A stretch of DNA of 64,000 nucleotides from JAJEFO01 sp965209045 (GTDB taxonomy: Bacteria > Pseudomonadota > Alphaproteobacteria > Rhodobacterales > Rhodobacteraceae). Below are positions 9,347-18,283 of the stretch, one piece after another. A program made the position numbers and the translations under genes. Position 1 is the stretch's first letter, and the number at the start of each line of letters is the position of its first letter. Location: NCBI GenBank assembly GCA_965209045.1, contig CBDBPW010000002.1:930001-994000 (forward strand), written 5' to 3'. The notes beneath the pieces were generated by a model, which saw only the letters and a list, made by a program, of their open reading frames with translations, had not been told where the DNA came from and searched no databases.

Positions 9347-10588
9347 TCACCTCAGCACCACGTCATCGGTTTCGGCGAAGTAGGAATACTCCCCCGGAAT
9401 GGTGATCGAGCGGTTCCACCAGGCATGGCAGGCCTCGACCGTGGCCCGGGCAAGGTCAATCGTGTTCCAGATGAAGGCGTCCTCCATCTGGTTGCCAAGC
9501 GCGAGCATGCGGCGCGCGACCGTGGTCTGTCGCCTTGACCAGGCGGTCACGGCCGTTGGCACGTCGGCGTGACTGGCCAAGGCGTCGACAAGGTCCGTTG
9601 CGTTTGAGAGGCTCTTGAATACGCCGGAACCGGTCATCGGCTGGACAACCACGCCGGCATCGCCGCAAAGGGCCATCCTGCCCTTGCCATATCCTGGCAG
9701 CTCGCTGGTATAGATCAGCTGGATCTGGTTGCCGGTCGACTTGGCAAGAATGTCCGCGTAGTAATCCGGCAATTCGCGCGCCATCAACGCCTTCAGCTCA
9801 TTGTCCAGTTCTTCGCGCATCTGGCCGGACGGCACTGTTCCGTTGCGTCGCCTGCCTTGCCTGTCAACCAGAAAATGGTCGAGATCATCCGCATCGGCAG
9901 GAATATAGGCCGCCCAGTTGATCGTCCTTTGCCCCGGCGTCGCAGACCCCTCGATCGACGGAATCACGAAGGACACGAAGCTGCCCTTGATCGAAACGTA
10001 GGAATAGCGCGGGTGGTCTGCCAGCGGCGCGTGATCGGCGACTTCGCAATCGGGCAGGATGCCGCGCCAGACGAGATAGCCGCGATAGCTCGGTTCGACC
10101 TCGGGGAAGAGCAGCAGCCGACCCATCGAATTGTAGCCATCGCAGAACAGCACGAGCCCGGCATCCTCCACCGCGCCATCTTCGAAGACCAGCCTGACGC
10201 CGTCACCCAGATTCTCGGCCGCGGCCAAGGTCCTCCCGCGCCTGTAGCGCTCCGAGGGCACGCGCTGGACGAGATTCCGCCAAAGCCCGCCCCAATGCAC
10301 GCAATGCATGTCGATCGCGGCGCTCAGAGGGTTGACGCCCAGATAGGGCGCGCTTTCCGTCCGTTTGCACATCCGAAGAGTGTCGACGGGAGAGGCCGGG
10401 AAATCCAAGTCGATCAAGTCGCGCGACTTCATCTCGTCCAGGACCTTGCGCGAGGTCGTCAATCCGCCGCCACGTCCCACAAGTCCGGACTTCGAGCGTT
10501 CGTAGACGGTCACGTCATGCCCCGCACGTCCCAGCAGGATGGCGGCCATGCATCCCGAAAGCGACCCTCCGATGATTGCTGCCTTCAT
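9347..10588 (-). CDS. FAD-dependent monooxygenase (aromatic hydroxylase fold)
   Basis: A 413-residue flavoprotein of the p-hydroxybenzoate-hydroxylase fold. The Rossmann motif is at the N terminus (MKAAIIGGSLSGCMAAILLG), and the FAD ribityl-binding motif GDAGVVVQPMTGSGVFKSL lies in the C-terminal third. Its general look is closest to the 2,6-dihydroxypyridine-hydroxylase-like branch of the FAD_binding_3 family. The start codon overlaps the sulfatase stop as ATGA, so the two are translationally coupled. A longer in-frame extension to 10750 lies inside the sulfatase gene and is rejected. It may hydroxylate the desulfated product; no substrate can be named from sequence. Confidence 0.85.
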   Translation of the reverse strand: MKAAIIGGSLSGCMAAILLGRAGHDVTVYERSKSGLVGRGGGLTTSRKVLDEMKSRDLIDLDFPASPVDTLRMCKRTESAPYLGVNPLSAAIDMHCVHWGGLWRNLVQRVPSERYRRGRTLAAAENLGDGVRLVFEDGAVEDAGLVLFCDGYNSMGRLLLFPEVEPSYRGYLVWRGILPDCEVADHAPLADHPRYSYVSIKGSFVSFVIPSIEGSATPGQRTINWAAYIPADADDLDHFLVDRQGRRRNGTVPSGQMREELDNELKALMARELPDYYADILAKSTGNQIQLIYTSELPGYGKGRMALCGDAGVVVQPMTGSGVFKSLSNATDLVDALASHADVPTAVTAWSRRQTTVARRMLALGNQMEDAFIWNTIDLARATVEACHAWWNRSITIPGEYSYFAETDDVVLR

Positions 10589-12084
10589 GGCATGTCTTTC
10601 CTCGGGGTTTCCGGGAAGAAGACCATGTCGCCCTTCCTGTTGACCGGCGGGACCGGCCATTGATTGCCACGGATGAGACTGAGGCCGCGATTGGGGCCTG
10701 GCCGGAAGGTGCGGCCAGGTTCGCCCGTGGGCCTGTCGCCATCCCACCATCTTTCGTCAGAGCCGTAGGCTTCGGACCGCAGGAGCCCGATCATGCGCTG
10801 AACCGTTTCGGCATGGTCCGGGTCTGCCCCGATGTCGGTCAATTCCTGCGGGTCGTTCTCCAGGTCGAACAGCTGGAGATGGTTGCCGCACGGGTACCAG
10901 ATCAGCTTGTAGCGCCGGTCCCGGATCATGCGCGAACTGTGGCCGTCTTCGCCAAATTCGCCATAGATGTAGTCGCGCGGCGCATCGCTCACCATCGAGC
11001 GCCCGTCGACATGGCGCGGCGGCTCGATCCCGGCGAGCCTCAGAAGCGTCGGCATGATGTCTTGAAGCCCGGTCACGCGGTCATCGACCGAACCGAAGGG
11101 CAACCGGTCGTCCGCCTCTTCACCCATCAGGATCATCGGCACGTTGGACGAGCCCTCGTAGAATGTCTGCTTCGCCCACATTCCGTGATTGCCCAGCATG
11201 TCGCCGTGATCGGAGGTGAACATGATGATCGTCTCATCGAGTATGCCTTCCTCGCGGATCGTTCCGATCAGCGCGCCGACCTGCTGGTCGATCTGGGTGC
11301 AAAGCGCATAGAAGGCGCGCCGTGCCCGCCGGACCTCGCGCTCGGAATAGACGTTGCGCGCCTGCACGCCTTGCAGGTTGTAGGGCAGATCGGTTGCCGA
11401 CCAGGCGCCCGCAAAGGGCATGTCGATCTCGACGTCGTCGTACTGGTCGAGAAACCGCTGCGGAGGTACCAGCGGCGGATGCGGATGCCGGTAGCCGAGA
11501 TACCAGAAGGACGGGCGGCTGGGATCGCGACGGCGCACGTAGCGAGCCATCGTGTCGGTGGCCCAGTTGGTGGCATGGAGCCGCTCGGGCAGGTGCCAGG
11601 CAGTCGCCTGATAGGCGTTGTTCGACATGCCGTGCCCAAACTGCTGGCCGACATGGCCCTGGTCGCCGAGGAAGATCTCGTAGTCGTCGGTCACGCCGTA
11701 GAGCGTCCGTCCTTCGTCATCCAGCTGGACATCGTCGAACCCGATCCGGTCCCGCTGCGGATAGGTGTGGGTCTTGCCGACCGCAAAGGCCTGGTATCCC
11801 GCATCCCGAAAGCACTGAGCGAGCGTCGGCAGGTTCGGTTCCATCGGCCGGCAGGGTTGGAAGGTGCGGTCTCCGTGCTGGCGTGGAGCGCACCCTGTCA
11901 TCAGGGTTCGCCGTGCGGGCAGGCAAACTGGCGTCTCGGAATAGCAATTGGAGAACCGCACCCCGTTCCGGCACAACTGATCGAGCACCGGTGTCTGGAT
12001 TGTGGAATGACCCGCCGCCCCAAGCAGGGCCGCCGGCCAATGATCAGTTACGATCAGGAGAACGTTCGGCTGTGTCTCAGGCAT
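10585..12084 (-). CDS. Type I (formylglycine) sulfatase
   Basis: A 499-residue alkaline-phosphatase-fold sulfatase. The modification motif C-x-P-x-R is CLPAR with Cys54, converted to formylglycine by a maturation enzyme not seen in this window. Metal ligands are suggested by IVTDHWP near the N terminus and by FTSDHGDMLG with the following lysine. No signal peptide is visible, so hydrolysis is probably cytoplasmic after uptake. The ATG at 12084 has GAGGGA a few bases upstream and overlaps the end of tctA by 8 bp; the flavin monooxygenase follows with ATGA. The genetic coupling to a TTT carboxylate transporter suggests a small sulfated carboxylate as substrate (inference). Confidence 0.9.
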   Translation of the reverse strand: MPETQPNVLLIVTDHWPAALLGAAGHSTIQTPVLDQLCRNGVRFSNCYSETPVCLPARRTLMTGCAPRQHGDRTFQPCRPMEPNLPTLAQCFRDAGYQAFAVGKTHTYPQRDRIGFDDVQLDDEGRTLYGVTDDYEIFLGDQGHVGQQFGHGMSNNAYQATAWHLPERLHATNWATDTMARYVRRRDPSRPSFWYLGYRHPHPPLVPPQRFLDQYDDVEIDMPFAGAWSATDLPYNLQGVQARNVYSEREVRRARRAFYALCTQIDQQVGALIGTIREEGILDETIIMFTSDHGDMLGNHGMWAKQTFYEGSSNVPMILMGEEADDRLPFGSVDDRVTGLQDIMPTLLRLAGIEPPRHVDGRSMVSDAPRDYIYGEFGEDGHSSRMIRDRRYKLIWYPCGNHLQLFDLENDPQELTDIGADPDHAETVQRMIGLLRSEAYGSDERWWDGDRPTGEPGRTFRPGPNRGLSLIRGNQWPVPPVNRKGDMVFFPETPRKDMP

Positions 12085-13561
12085 CTTTTTCCCTCGATCT
12101 TCGCGATCCGATGATCGGCGCTGCAATGAACGCCACCGTCAGGCCGAACACGCCAAGTGCTATCGGATCTGAAATGAACTCAACGAAGTCGCCCCGCGCG
12201 CTGATCATGCCTTGCCGGAGCTTGCCTTCGAACGTGGTGCCAAGCGCCATGCCGATCACGATCGGCGCCACCGGATACTTGGCGAGTCGCAGGATGACCC
12301 CGACAGCCCCGGCAGCTGCACAGACGATCAAGTCGATCGGGTTTCCACGAACAACGAAGGCGCCGACAAAGGAGAACAGCATGATGAACGCCATCAAGAG
12401 CGGTTCCGGCATCGCAAGGATCCTTGCGAAGATGCGAGAACCAAGCGCGCCAAGTCCGAACATGATGAAGTTGGCGATCAGGATCAGCAGGAATGCGCCC
12501 GTCAGGATGTGGGGGTTGTTCTGCGCAAGGTCGAAACCAGGAGTGAGGCCCTGGATCGTCAATACCCCCAGCAGGACCACCGTCCCGCCGTCACCCGGAA
12601 TCCCAAGCGCCAATGTCGGGATGAGTGCGCCGCCCGTGACGGCGTTGTTCGCGGTCTCGGATGCGACGAGGCCATCGGGCTCGCCCTTGCCGAAGTTTTC
12701 CCGCCGCGGTGAACTGCGCCGCAGGTCAGAATAGCTGACGAACGTTGCCGCCGTCGCGCCTGTGCCCGGCAGGATGCCGATGAATGTCCCGATGACCGAG
12801 GCACGAAAGAACTGCGGAATGCGCAACGTGATCTCCCCCACGGCGGGCATGCGGAAGCCGACGTTGGAGACATCCGGTGGCTTCGCTGCAAAGTAGTGCC
12901 CTGCGCGATGGAAGACTTCCGCCAGCGCGAAAATCCCGATGAGCACGGGGATCAGGGACAGCCCGCCCATCAATGCCGGTTGCCCAAAGTCGAAACGGGT
13001 ATAGCCCGTCAGGTCGTCGGTCCCGATCGTGGTCAGCCAAAGGCCGATGACGCCAGCCAGCAGGCCCTTGATCGTGCTGCCGGCGGAAACCCATGCGATG
13101 CAGGTCAGCGCGAAGACGATGATCGCGAATATCGCCGCGGGTCCGAATGCGACTGACACCCTTGCCAACAGGGGTGCCGCGAGAATCAGGACCACCAATG
13201 AAAACACGCCGCCGACAAGCGACGAAAAGGTGGCCCAGCCAATGGCCAGATCGGCTTTCCCGGCCTTTGCCATGGGATACCCATCCAGCACGGTGGCCGC
13301 AGATTGAGGCGTGCCAGGCGTGTTGATCAAGATCGCCGATATGGACCCGCCGTAGACCGATGTCACGTAGATTCCCAGAAACAGGGCTATCGAGGCTTCG
13401 GTGGACATCCCGAAGGCAAAGGGGAGCGCCACGATCAGCGCCGCCACGGTTCCAATCCCGGGCAAGGCGCCGGCGATTGTGCCCCAGACCGAGCCGACGA
13501 TCAACGCAATCAAGACGCTCACGCTGGAAAACTGGGCAATGGCTTGGGCAACCTGGTCCAT
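12077..13561 (-). CDS. tctA: Tripartite tricarboxylate transporter large permease (TctA)
   Basis: A 494-residue polytopic membrane protein with about 11-12 hydrophobic segments. It carries the family hallmarks GALPGIGTVAALIVALPF near the N terminus, YGGSISAILINTPGTPQSAATVLDGYPMAK, and the second repeat GILPGTGATAATFVSY. It forms the transport channel of a TTT secondary uptake system together with the small permease TctB and the periplasmic binder TctC. An ATG at 13561 (preceded by a TTG) is the likely start, 8 bp after the tctB stop. Transport of a carboxylate is expected for the family; the downstream sulfatase suggests that it may carry a sulfate ester. Confidence 0.95.
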   Translation of the reverse strand: MDQVAQAIAQFSSVSVLIALIVGSVWGTIAGALPGIGTVAALIVALPFAFGMSTEASIALFLGIYVTSVYGGSISAILINTPGTPQSAATVLDGYPMAKAGKADLAIGWATFSSLVGGVFSLVVLILAAPLLARVSVAFGPAAIFAIIVFALTCIAWVSAGSTIKGLLAGVIGLWLTTIGTDDLTGYTRFDFGQPALMGGLSLIPVLIGIFALAEVFHRAGHYFAAKPPDVSNVGFRMPAVGEITLRIPQFFRASVIGTFIGILPGTGATAATFVSYSDLRRSSPRRENFGKGEPDGLVASETANNAVTGGALIPTLALGIPGDGGTVVLLGVLTIQGLTPGFDLAQNNPHILTGAFLLILIANFIMFGLGALGSRIFARILAMPEPLLMAFIMLFSFVGAFVVRGNPIDLIVCAAAGAVGVILRLAKYPVAPIVIGMALGTTFEGKLRQGMISARGDFVEFISDPIALGVFGLTVAFIAAPIIGSRRSREKDA

Positions 13562-13569
13562 CAACCCGC

Positions 13570-14028
13570 TCAGATCTGGTGGAACCAGGGCGACCGCGGC
13601 AGCAGCAGTTCAAACCCGAATGTGAACAGCGCCCAAATCGCCAAGGGCGCCAGCACTGCAAGCGCCGTCAACGGAACGGGCTTTCGGTACTGGAACGTCC
13701 AGCAAAAGGCCGCAAAGCCCGGAATCGTGGCAAAGACGAAGCCGACCTTGGTGATCGCAAGGCCGGTGGCGCATACGATGACGACAAGGGTCACCATCTG
13801 GACCAGCTTGATTTCAGGCGCTTCGGGCGCGGAAGACCGAATGGCCTGAATCAAGGTCACGCCCGCAAGCACGATCCAGATTGCAAGGAAAACGCGCGGC
13901 GCAAAGGCCGGCCCGACGTCCCCGCCAAATGTCGGGACGTCAAAGGCATCGCCGAACGTCATGGCGAAGAGCGCGATGCCGGAGACGAGCAATATGCCCG
14001 AAACCGAGATGTCCAGCATGCGTGTCAC
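13570..14028 (-). CDS. tctB: Tripartite tricarboxylate transporter small permease (TctB)
   Basis: A 152-residue small membrane protein with four hydrophobic segments (about residues 8-26, 44-62, 80-100 and 112-142), the usual size and layout of TctB. The first in-frame start is GTG at 14028; an ATG three codons later (14019) is equally possible, and a GAGGAA lies close upstream of both. It sits between tctC and tctA as in other TTT operons. Confidence 0.9.
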   Translation of the reverse strand: MTRMLDISVSGILLVSGIALFAMTFGDAFDVPTFGGDVGPAFAPRVFLAIWIVLAGVTLIQAIRSSAPEAPEIKLVQMVTLVVIVCATGLAITKVGFVFATIPGFAAFCWTFQYRKPVPLTALAVLAPLAIWALFTFGFELLLPRSPWFHQI

Positions 14029-14083
14029 GGTTCCTCGTCGGGAATGCGCCCCGGCCAGCCTCGGCCAGCCGGAGCCTGAAACA

Positions 14084-15022
14084 CTACTTCACGAGGCCGG
14101 CGTCTTCGAGAAGCTTGCCGTTCAACTCGAACGCGGTCCGGAAGAACGGGCCAAACTCTTCGGTGCCCATGTAACGGATCAAGCGATTTGCGCCGGCCAT
14201 GTTCTCCTTGAAACTGTCGGTTTCAACAGCCCTGGCGCAAGCCTCTGACAGGGTGCTGACCACATCATCCGGCGTTCCAGCTTGCGTAAAGAAGCCGAAC
14301 CAGACCGACACCTGCGTGTCGTATCCAAGCTCTGCCAGGGTCGGCACGTCCGGATGCTGCCCTGACCGCTGGTCAGACAGGATCGCCAACGCTCGCCAGC
14401 CGAACTTGGTGCCGAAGTCAGCGAACCAGGCCGTCGCGTCGGCCCGTCCACCATTGATTTCGGTCGCGATGTCGCCACCGCCCTTGGTCGGGATGTACTG
14501 GGTCGTGACGCCAAGCTTGTTGTCCAGCGTCAATTGCGCCACATGCGCCATCGAACCGGGACCCGCGCCCGCGAATTTCAGGCCATCGCCGTTGGCCATC
14601 GCGATGTAGTCATCGACGGTCCTGACGGGACTGTCTTCGGCCACGACCAGATAGAACGGCCCCTGGCTGACCATGCAAATCGGAGTCCAGCTGTCGGCGT
14701 TGTAGCTCGTGCGCTTCAGATGCGGCTGCGTCGTGGTGGTGCCCACGGGCAGGAATCCCAAGTTGTATCCGTTGGGATCAGCCTGGCTCAACTGCGTTGC
14801 GCCGACAGTGCCGCCGGCACCTTCCACATTGCTGACAACGATGTTCTGGCCGAGGATTCCTTCCATCTCGGCCGCAAAGAATCGGGCTGGCACATCGGTT
14901 CCGCCCCCGGCACCGAACGGTACCAGCATGTTTATCGTGCGTTCCGGATACTCAGCGAACGCAGCGGACGCGGTCAGGGCCAAGCCCGCGACGAGCCCGG
15001 CTGACGTGACACTTTTCTTCAT
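14084..15022 (-). CDS. tctC: TTT-system periplasmic substrate-binding protein (TctC)
   Basis: A 312-residue Bug/TctC-family binding protein. Residues 1-23 are a Sec signal peptide with an Ala-Phe-Ala cleavage site. The family motifs PERTINMLVPFGAGGGTDVPAR and VVSNVEGAGGTVGATQL follow, and the C-terminal lobe is complete. A strong GGAGGA ribosome-binding site lies 7 nt before the ATG. This is the first gene of the six-gene leftward operon tctC-tctB-tctA-sulfatase-monooxygenase-hyi, and it is divergent from the LacI-type regulator with 105 bp between the two starts. Confidence 0.94.
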   Translation of the reverse strand: MKKSVTSAGLVAGLALTASAAFAEYPERTINMLVPFGAGGGTDVPARFFAAEMEGILGQNIVVSNVEGAGGTVGATQLSQADPNGYNLGFLPVGTTTTQPHLKRTSYNADSWTPICMVSQGPFYLVVAEDSPVRTVDDYIAMANGDGLKFAGAGPGSMAHVAQLTLDNKLGVTTQYIPTKGGGDIATEINGGRADATAWFADFGTKFGWRALAILSDQRSGQHPDVPTLAELGYDTQVSVWFGFFTQAGTPDDVVSTLSEACARAVETDSFKENMAGANRLIRYMGTEEFGPFFRTAFELNGKLLEDAGLVK

Positions 15023-15091
15023 CTTTCGTTCCTCCGTGAATGCTGCCTCGAACGATACGAAGCAGAGCGCGACAGCCTAAGTGATATGCCA

Positions 15092-15127
15092 TTGCCCGCT
15101 AACAATTGAGTAAGCTATACTGACCGA
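15092..15127 (+). promoter_or_regulatory. Candidate promoter for a leaderless lacI-type mRNA
   Basis: TTGCCC at 15092-15097 and TATACT at 15116-15121 form sigma70-like boxes 18 bp apart. Only six bases lie between the -10 box and the ATG of the regulator, and no Shine-Dalgarno sequence is visible. Transcription would therefore begin at or next to the A of the start codon. The LacI operator probably lies in this 105-bp divergent region, but no convincing perfect palindrome is seen. Confidence 0.4.
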
Positions 15128-16123
15128 ATGGCGAACCGCACGACCTTGAAAGACGTCGCGCGCGCGGCTGGTGTCTCACAGATGACGGTTTCCCGTGTCG
15201 TGCGTGGCGACACGGTCGTTTCGGTCCGGACCAGAGAGCACGTGGAACGCGTCATCGGCAACATGGGCTACGTGCCCAACAAGCTTGCCGGATCGCTGGC
15301 TCAGGCCTATTCCAACCAGGTTGCGGTACTGATCCCTTCGCTGGTCAACAACGTCTTTGCGTCCGTGCTCGCGGGCATCACGGAAGAACTCGAAAAGGGA
15401 GGGTACAACCCGGTTGTCGGAGTGACCGAATACGATCTTCGAAAGGAGGAAGCCCAGCTGGTTTCGATGATGTCCTGGCGACCGGCCGCGGTCATCCTTG
15501 CCAACCTCGTGCACACCGACCGGACCCGTTCCATCCTGAAGAGCACTTCCGTACCCGTGGTTGAAATCATGGATGTCGGCGGCGATCCGATCGACCTGTG
15601 CGTCGGCCTCGATCACGAGGCAGCCGCGGCAACACTTGCTGACTACCTGATGGAACGCGGCTACCAGAGGTTTGGGTACCTGGGCTGGCAGACGAACGAC
15701 TTCGTCGCGGCCGCCCGGTTCAGAGCGTTTCGGGCACGACTGGAAACCCGCGGGTACGGACTGGTTGCGCCCGATGCCTATCATGCGCCGCCCGACATGC
15801 CCGCCGGGAAAAGGGGATTGGAGATCCTGCTGTCTGCCGCGCCAAAGACCGAGGTCGTGGCCTTTTCGAACGATACGGCGGCAATGGGTGGTGTGAACTT
15901 GTGCCTGGAGTGGGGCATGCGCATCCCGGACGATCTGGCAATCGCGGGCTTCAGCGGCTTGCGAATGGCGCAATGTCTGCCGCAGCCACTTACGACGATT
16001 AGGACGCGGCGCCGAGACATCGGAAAGACTGCGGCGCGCAACGTCTTGAAACGCCTGTCAGACACACCCGTGGAGCGAAAGTTGGATCTTGGTTTCGAAC
16101 TCCTCAAGGGGCAGAGCGCCTAG
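15128..16123 (+). CDS. LacI-family transcriptional regulator
   Basis: A 331-residue repressor-type regulator. The N-terminal LacI helix-turn-helix and hinge are clear (TLKDVARAAGVSQMTVSRVV, residues 5-24, then the hinge around MGYVPNKLAGSLA), followed by a complete periplasmic-binding-protein-like effector domain (VAVLIPSLVNNVFASVLAGI to the end). It is divergent from tctC and so very probably controls the TTT-sulfatase operon in response to its substrate or a metabolite. The fold resembles GntR (gluconate) and related sugar-acid sensors within the LacI family. Confidence 0.92.
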   Translation: MANRTTLKDVARAAGVSQMTVSRVVRGDTVVSVRTREHVERVIGNMGYVPNKLAGSLAQAYSNQVAVLIPSLVNNVFASVLAGITEELEKGGYNPVVGVTEYDLRKEEAQLVSMMSWRPAAVILANLVHTDRTRSILKSTSVPVVEIMDVGGDPIDLCVGLDHEAAAATLADYLMERGYQRFGYLGWQTNDFVAAARFRAFRARLETRGYGLVAPDAYHAPPDMPAGKRGLEILLSAAPKTEVVAFSNDTAAMGGVNLCLEWGMRIPDDLAIAGFSGLRMAQCLPQPLTTIRTRRRDIGKTAARNVLKRLSDTPVERKLDLGFELLKGQSA

Positions 16124-16431
16124 ATTCCTCGCAGGAACGCAACACCAGTCCGCTGGCAGCGGCTTCGGGTCCCCTTCTGACGCGCGACACCCTCGCGCAT
16201 GCCCGGCCGCGACAGCCAGCCCACAACCGAATGTGCAGCGCGCAATCGAAACCCTGCATTCGTGGCGACCATGGCCTCCGGCAGCGGCATGGTCCCTGCT
16301 GCATGACGCACTCGCAGACAACACTGAACACAGCAGTCGGCCACTGTCCGGACATCGGCAAGGGAGGATCCCTTCTCCGGCAACCGCGTGCCATGCCACG
16401 AGATCCATGGTCGCGGCAATGCTTGCCGGCC
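16124..16431. other. 308-bp intergenic gap between convergent genes
   Basis: The gap lies between the LacI-type gene and the 3' end of cmk. Open frames exist on both strands but none shows family motifs or convincing codon bias, and I see no strong terminator hairpin with a T-run. It marks the left boundary of the conserved cmk-metK-lnt block and the right boundary of the catabolic islet. Confidence 0.5.
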
Positions 16432-17055
16432 TCAGACCTGCTCCCTGCCTTCCAAGCGCTTCCTGACCACCGCCAAGGCGAACGCGGATGCTTCATCCAC
16501 GTCCAGGTCGGAGGTGTCCAGGATCACGGCGTCCGGCGCGGGCTTCATCGGCGCGTCACGACGGCCTGCGTCTCGCGCATCGCGCACCCTGGTGTCCTTG
16601 AGCACGTCTGCTTCGGTGACATCGTGGCCTGCAGCGGCCAATTCGAGCCAGCGGCGATGCGCCCGGGTGACATCGCTTGCGGTGACAAAGAGCTTCGCAC
16701 CCGCATCCGGACAGATCACGGTTCCTATGTCCCGCCCGTCCAGCACGGCTCCGCCGTCGCGGCCAGCGAATTCGCGCTGGAACTCCACAAGCGCCTCACG
16801 CACTTGCGGCAAGGCCGCAACCTCGCTGGCCGCTCGCGACACCTCGGGCGTCCTCAGGCCATCTCTCTCGACGTCACCGTGACGCAGCGTCGACGCCGCT
16901 ATCTCGGGAGGGACGCCTTCGAGCGCCCGTCGCGCCACGACGCGGTACAGAAGCCCGGTGTCCAGATGCGCGAACCCGAATTCAGCCGCGATTGCGCGTG
17001 CAACCGTGCCCTTGCCGGCTGCTGCCGGACCGTCGACCGCGACCGTGAACTTCAC
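16432..17055 (-). CDS. cmk: Cytidylate kinase
   Basis: A 207-residue P-loop kinase that phosphorylates CMP/dCMP. The P-loop GPAAAGKGT is at residues 9-17. LDTGLLYRVVARRAL, LDGRDIGTVICPDA and RDARDAGRRDAPMKPAPDA follow in the order expected for bacterial Cmk. The start is taken as GTG at 17055 (VKFTVAVDGPAAAGKG), because residues upstream of it do not match the family. It lies 57 bp after metK on the same strand. The usual partner rpsA is displaced by the 8.2-kb islet. Confidence 0.95.
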   Translation of the reverse strand: MKFTVAVDGPAAAGKGTVARAIAAEFGFAHLDTGLLYRVVARRALEGVPPEIAASTLRHGDVERDGLRTPEVSRAASEVAALPQVREALVEFQREFAGRDGGAVLDGRDIGTVICPDAGAKLFVTASDVTRAHRRWLELAAAGHDVTEADVLKDTRVRDARDAGRRDAPMKPAPDAVILDTSDLDVDEASAFALAVVRKRLEGREQV

Positions 17056-17112
17056 TGCGCGACTCTGGCCGCCGTCACGCCGTGGCGTGACGGACGCATG
17101 CGCCAAGGGCCT

Positions 17113-18279
17113 TCAGACGGCCTTCCTGAGCTCTTCCGCCAGATCGGTCCGCTCCCAGGTAAAGCCGCCGTCCTCGTCGGGCGCTCGCCCGAAATGGCCG
17201 TAGGAGGCCGTCCGCTGATAGATCGCCTTGTTGAGCGCAAGATGCTCGCGAATGCCGCGCGGACTGAGATCCATGGCGTTGGAAACGGCGGTTTCGATCT
17301 TCGCAGCAGGAACCTCGCCTGTGCCAAAGGTGTCGGCGTAGATCGACAGCGGCTTTGAGACACCGATCGCGTAAGAGAGCTGGATCAGGCACCTCTCCGC
17401 AATGCCAGCCGCCACCACGTTCTTGGCCAGATAGCGTGCCGCGTAGGCCGCCGAGCGGTCGACCTTGGTGGGATCCTTGCCGGAAAACGCACCGCCCCCG
17501 TGCGGCGCGGCTCCGCCATACGTGTCGACGATGATCTTCCGCCCGGTGAGCCCTGCATCTCCATCCGGACCGCCGGACACGAAGGTGCCGGTGGGGTTCA
17601 CCCACCATTCGGTGGCATCCGTAAGCCACTCTGCCGGCAGGACCTCGCGGATGTACGGCTCGACGATCGCGCGGATGTCGTCAGGGGTCTGGCTCTCTGA
17701 TTCGTGTTGGGTCGAGAGCACGATGCTCGTCGCCTCTACCGGCTTGCCGTCTTCGTAGCGAAGCGAGATCTGCGACTTCGCATCCGGGCGCAGAGCCGGT
17801 GCGTCGCCGGCCTTCCGCGCGTCGGCGATGCGCTTCAGTATGGCATGGGCGAAGTGGATCGGCGCCGGCATCAGTTCCGGCGTCTCGTTCACGGCGTAGC
17901 CGAACATGATTCCCTGGTCGCCCGCACCCTCGTCCTTGTTGCCCGACGCATCGACACCTTGGGCGATGTCAGACGACTGATCGTGCAGGTAGTTTTCGAC
18001 CTTCAGGTTCTTCCAGTGAAACCCGTCCTGATCGTACCCGATGTCCCGCACGCATTCCCGCGCAATCTCCTCGGCGCGGCTGGATATGGCTTCAGGACCG
18101 CGCACTTCCCCTCCGATCACGACCCGGTTCGTGGTGACAAAGGTCTCGCAGGCGACGCGGGCTTCTGGCTCCGCGGCCAGGAAGGCGTCAAGGACTGCAT
18201 CCGAGATCCGGTCGCAGATCTTGTCGGGATGTCCCTCGGAAACGCTTTCCGAGGCGAAGACGAAATTCTTGCGGTTCAT
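17113..18279 (-). CDS. metK: S-adenosylmethionine synthase
   Basis: Full-length 388-residue methionine adenosyltransferase, which makes SAM from methionine and ATP in the cytoplasm. Signature motifs are FASESVSEGHPDKICDRISD at the N terminus, GAGDQGIMFGYA in the middle, and GGGAFSGKDPTKVDRSAAY in the C-terminal half. The start ATG at 18279 is 8 nt after a GGAG that is part of the SAM/SAH-type riboswitch just upstream, so translation is probably shut off when SAM is plentiful. Confidence 0.98.
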   Translation of the reverse strand: MNRKNFVFASESVSEGHPDKICDRISDAVLDAFLAAEPEARVACETFVTTNRVVIGGEVRGPEAISSRAEEIARECVRDIGYDQDGFHWKNLKVENYLHDQSSDIAQGVDASGNKDEGAGDQGIMFGYAVNETPELMPAPIHFAHAILKRIADARKAGDAPALRPDAKSQISLRYEDGKPVEATSIVLSTQHESESQTPDDIRAIVEPYIREVLPAEWLTDATEWWVNPTGTFVSGGPDGDAGLTGRKIIVDTYGGAAPHGGGAFSGKDPTKVDRSAAYAARYLAKNVVAAGIAERCLIQLSYAIGVSKPLSIYADTFGTGEVPAAKIETAVSNAMDLSPRGIREHLALNKAIYQRTASYGHFGRAPDEDGGFTWERTDLAEELRKAV

Positions 18280-18283
18280 CTGA

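Noticed and set aside
10576..12114. A plus-strand open frame of about 510 codons opposite the sulfatase
   Set aside because: The minus strand carries the sulfatase with its complete active-site motif and overlaps its neighbours as in an operon; the opposite frame has no recognisable domain.
15023..15127. A LacI operator in the tctC-lacI divergent region
   Set aside because: The best dyad (GCTAAC...GTAAGC around 15099) matches at too few positions to call an operator.
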